This document shows, in pieces, positions 17,901-18,719 of a stretch of DNA of 18,719 bases; within the stretch, counting starts at the first letter, position 1; every line of letters starts with the position of its first letter. The notes beneath the pieces were generated by a model. That model was not told where the DNA came from. It made no database searches and was given only the letters and a program-made list of their open reading frames with translations. Both the position numbers and the translations under genes were made by a program. The DNA is from Pinguiococcus pyrenoidosus (taxonomy: Eukaryota > Sar > Pinguiophyceae > Pinguiochrysidales > Pinguiochrysidaceae): the NCBI GenBank assembly GCA_019677205.1, contig JAAMXY010001817.1, positions 1 to 18,719 on the forward strand, in the 5' to 3' direction.

Positions 17901-18719
17901 GCACGTCAGCGCCTCGGTCAAGCAGGAGCTTGACCACGTTCACGTGATCGTACTTGCAGGCCTGATGGATCGGCAGCCAGCCATCCGTCTTCGGCCTGTG
18001 GAGATCGGCCCCCCGATCAAGAAGCAGCTCGGCGATCATCTCGTGGCCATATCGACATGCTAGGTGAAGCGGCGTGCGTCCCTGGTGCCGCTTATCAGGC
18101 TTGCAGTCGGCGGCATGCATGTCGGCGCCATGGTCCAGGAGACGCCGCACCATCTCGCAGTGCCCTTCCTCGCAGGCGAGGTGAAGCGGCGTCTGCGAGT
18201 TGCGGTCCACGGCGTTGGTCGGCGCACCATTGTGCAGCAGCACATAGCTCACGGTGGTATGACCCTGGTGCGCTGCGTAGTGGAGCGGCGTGCGACCCTG
18301 CTCGTCCAGCACGTCCACACAAGCTCCGTTTTGCAGCAGCAGTTCTGCAGCTCCCGGATGGCCATGGAGGACCGCCAGATGCAGCGGCGTCCACTGCCTC
18401 TTCTTCTCCAAGGCTTCGAGCATGGCGCCGTGACGCAGCAAAGCGCGAAGCACATCGTCGTGGCCGTGGATGGACACCAGATGCAGCGACGTTCGCCCCT
18501 GCGAGTCCACCGCGTTGACGTCGAAGCCGCTGCGGAGCAGCAGCCTCACACGCGGCACGTTGCCTTCCTTCGCCGCATTGAGCAAGGCGCCGCTGCCCTT
18601 GGAGCCAGCACTGCAAGTTTTGGCGATCTTCCAGAGCTGTTCGACGGAACTCTCGTGCGACTGCCGCCGCTTCAAGCCGCGTGGCTGCGTGGCCGAGGCG
18701 CCAGCCACGTGGCCAGAGG
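11926..18719 (-). CDS. Giant ankyrin-repeat protein C, 5' partial
   Basis: A single open frame of more than 2260 residues ends with TGA at 11928-11926. The frame is open to the window edge, and the first in-frame Met lies inside the ankyrin array, so the true start is upstream of the window; a GTG at 18708 should not be taken as the start. Counted from that codon, the N-terminus is basic (GLKRRQSHES). Residues 40-1930 are about 54 ankyrin repeats with two insertions. Next comes a Ser/Asp/Glu-rich region (SELSSESESSSDGEE is typical of CK2 substrates). The last 125 residues or so are a charged helical domain (IPLEKEVVDAIKLVHIRGLS; LPRKIMLTLLVALIALDVEL). No catalytic motif is seen. It is a paralogue of gene A, collinear across the array but with a different tail, and has no intron in the visible part. 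A scaffold or adaptor role is inferred from the repeats. Confidence 0.88.
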   Translation of the reverse strand, partial: SGHVAGASATQPRGLKRRQSHESSVEQLWKIAKTCSAGSKGSGALLNAAKEGNVPRVRLLLRSGFDVNAVDSQGRTSLHLVSIHGHDDVLRALLRHGAMLEALEKKRQWTPLHLAVLHGHPGAAELLLQNGACVDVLDEQGRTPLHYAAHQGHTTVSYVLLHNGAPTNAVDRNSQTPLHLACEEGHCEMVRRLLDHGADMHAADCKPDKRHQGRTPLHLACRYGHEMIAELLLDRGADLHRPKTDGWLPIHQACKYDHVNVVKLLLDRGADVHTLENGGWTPLHVASREGHCATVELLLDEGADLMKAAKDGCTALHLAAYNNHLDATSLLLKAGADVDSEGKNGCTPLHLAAQHGHDEMASLLLAHRATIDKRDRLLATPLHLAAYYGKSSVVSLLTQRGARVDMAKLGGCTALHLAAKMGHEPVVRILLDSRAKLDALKQDGCTPLHLAAAHNHCDVAALLLDRDAGVGRNRHDGSTPLHLAVENGHGEVVSILLRRGAEVNAKRNDGKTALHLACEQGHESVVSLLLDKQAAVDAEDEGGRTPLWVACENGRLGVAALLLHLGASVEGSKSTPKEQTVLFVACQKRHQDTIKLLVEHGADLEARDTNGQTPLYYAAWDGRPEIVNLLISLGADVSTLGEGGESPLHIAALLGKLGDVKRLVEVGANIEANNNKGTTPLAAAVCALRTEVVEYLLGMRANIQAQNTACCCRGYTPLHHVARHGELAMVKLLLSRGAKAESRNRLGRTPLFLAAQEGHVDVVRLLLTPEYCAAVDAADDEKRTPLWIAAKKGHHEVVALLLRHGADANAARLDGSSPLSVACENGHEEVAKELLQMNANANCVDRENRTPMLLAADNGHVAVVATLLRHKADTEIAAKNGRTPLCTAIYRGKPEVTRLLRAHGAGMREPVSNLHLSCGIGDFEMFREALETAEDVDISHENRWSPLDFAAADNRVEFADLLITAGANVQGVDPSGVTPLHTAALWGSEAVARFLLTCGAPVNAKDLNGATPLHAAAETDRREIVSCLLDSGAHVDAMSNCGETPLHVACRTGRHKTALLLIDRSASLDAPRKDGATPLLGAASHGHTNLVRLLLDKGARINGIPNSPMTPLHAAAAQGRSDVVSLLLKRGANPSIVSKCGKTAYLLAAERGHKTVVERLTGSPQLASSAVSFSDLHLACVFGELAKVESLLGHHRSYVDVAMEKKWTPLHLACRFGHVEVVEMLLTHGGAKVSTAFAFTPLHTAAFNGQTSVVDALRQHARDFDPNVKDDTGMTPLHIAAEKNQAHMVSLLLQLREIEMNAMDCNGQTPLLLAAKFGNDRVVDLLLQRGADLSLGDNDGRTPLWWASLYGWNSTVKQLLHCSDRRAVAEAISALRKSNGCGALYVACEEGFYDVAHQLLRAGADPNVRNKFNCTPLCAASRRNHVAVATLLLENHAEVNCEDNRGFTPLHKCATRGHAGMVSLLLGYKADSSVCSRTGETPLYMAMKAGFPQVVSLLRRREKAGLVAGLKDIHLDCSVGDLEAVAKYVTSRGDVNACVSDEDGWSPLAFACAAGHVEIAKLLLGHGAPLNGGPSRVPLHVACAKGKAEMVRFLLDWKADIETLGERECTPLMTAAKHGHANVAAMLLEHGAAIEAENENHETALYVAAAFGQSNVVSELLRRGADCNMQKDTGATPLHAAVWFGHEDVVRLLAEHEGNTSVNRPMEGEWAARADDHPRGNRTDDVAKSTGPRLVSATCRPIHLAASKGRVKLVRLLLDNGANVQGTASSQVTALHIAVAGGFVPVAQLLLERGANAAGSFGERHPESPSGRARKTAAISTARSSKSHTSKHRRSLAGRDQADAIRSVQCTALHLAARMGNVDMTRLLLRYGAVVHARDGKGRAPLRCAVEAGHLQVVKLLLDEGAQWNTAYLRIAARRRRLAIRDLLEEYQPLTSADETDAPSELSSESESSSDGEECMAEAFLHPRGDAPRVMHPTEPADNIPFDFDIESCELSSCQKTGASLARIPDQRNATAEIAAALDAAVAEDRLDSSYREQPRDSATTSYEKQVDPEAKDGRLKKVLSEEESSECETESHHEDHAYAKDAGYGNDDYLAEDEDDAMDVEEKLTTIDVEPGTDLDSDSQEGEVNSIKTGSPRLPIRRIIPLEKEVVDAIKLVHIRGLSAADMRKQRIEIVEEIREDRLPRKIMLTLLVALIALDVELKSPTASGDVKEQLLRERGEHYKKLSAAIKRKRNSSAQDRIEEAFSVYCTRIDYMTNTKLF
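13200..13310 (-). other. Insertion 2 (basic, Ser-rich) in the ankyrin array of protein C
   Basis: A low-complexity stretch with Ser/Lys/Arg runs (SKSHTSKHRRSLAGR) follows VTALHIAVAGGFVPVAQLLL. It sits where gene A has its Ser/Pro/Arg insertion. The basic character is conserved though the sequence is not, which would fit a nuclear-localisation patch or a flexible linker. Confidence 0.6.
13510..13632 (-). other. Insertion 1 between ankyrin repeats of protein C
   Basis: About 40 charged residues (including NRPMEGEW) separate the HAAVWFGHEDVVRLL repeat from SATCRPIHLAA. The matching place in gene A holds a 36-residue insertion sharing the short pattern M.G.W and little else. It probably forms a hinge between two ankyrin superhelices. 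Confidence 0.65.

Larger units (their letters stand above)
12921..18591 (-). repeat. Ankyrin-repeat array of protein C, about 54 units
   Basis: About 54 units plus one degenerate terminal unit, mostly of 33 residues and close to the consensus DG.TPLHLAA..GH..VV.LLL.RGA. Repeat 16 here aligns with repeat 13 of gene A, so C has about three more N-terminal repeats inside the window. From there on, irregular units match one to one: the CRGYTPLHH repeat, the LWWASLYGW repeat, LGYKADSSVC, and the cap-like repeats beginning SNLHLSCGIGD, SDLHLACVFGE and KDIHLDCSVGD. Confidence 0.95.

Noticed and set aside
1466-18591. Repeats read as CRISPR or satellite DNA, or the locus as bacterial ankyrin effectors
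   Set aside because: The repeats are protein-level with diverged DNA and no spacers, and spliceosomal introns plus a Hedgehog-type Hint gene argue for a eukaryotic genome.
18706-18708. GTG as the start codon of gene C
   Set aside because: The frame is open to the window edge, so the true start simply lies outside the window.

Overview
The window comes from a eukaryotic nuclear genome, most likely a unicellular or simple eukaryote (alga, oomycete-like or other protist). The evidence is two short GT-AG introns with branch-point-like CTAAC/CTAAG motifs, very long genes with wide spacing and no operons, and a secretory Hedgehog-type Hint protein, a family scattered through protists and animals. 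The sequence is GC-rich by eye. I cannot name the organism from sequence alone.

Layout, left to right. Positions 1-1330 hold no gene I can defend; they are probably the promoter and leader of gene A. Gene A (+, 1331-9501) codes for a giant ankyrin protein of about 2671 residues. A simple ORF scan breaks it into three pieces, but the pieces join in frame through two introns (7777-7860 and 8143-8213). Positions 9502-9990 separate the two convergent genes A and B; part of this stretch may be a further exon of gene B. Gene B (-, 9991-11193) codes for a secreted Hint-domain protein of 400 residues. Positions 11194-11925 carry the gene B promoter, with an E2F-like site and two CCAAT boxes, and the 3' flank of gene C. 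Gene C (-, 11926 to beyond 18719) is a second giant ankyrin protein; its 5' end lies outside the window.

Genes A and C are ancient paralogues in inverted, tail-to-tail orientation with the Hint gene between them. Their ankyrin arrays (about 51 and 54 repeats) are collinear over most of their length, including irregular repeats and two non-ankyrin insertions. Synonymous positions are heavily diverged while key segments keep identical residues. Both arrays are divided by unusual shortened 'cap' repeats that recur every 8-10 repeats. The C-terminal tails differ: A ends in an unrecognised domain plus an acidic tail, C in an acidic/serine-rich region plus a charged helical domain. This is what one expects of long scaffolds that share a binding surface but carry different output modules. 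No enzymatic function can be assigned to either. The Hint protein probably enters the secretory pathway and may cleave itself; nothing links it functionally to its neighbours except position.
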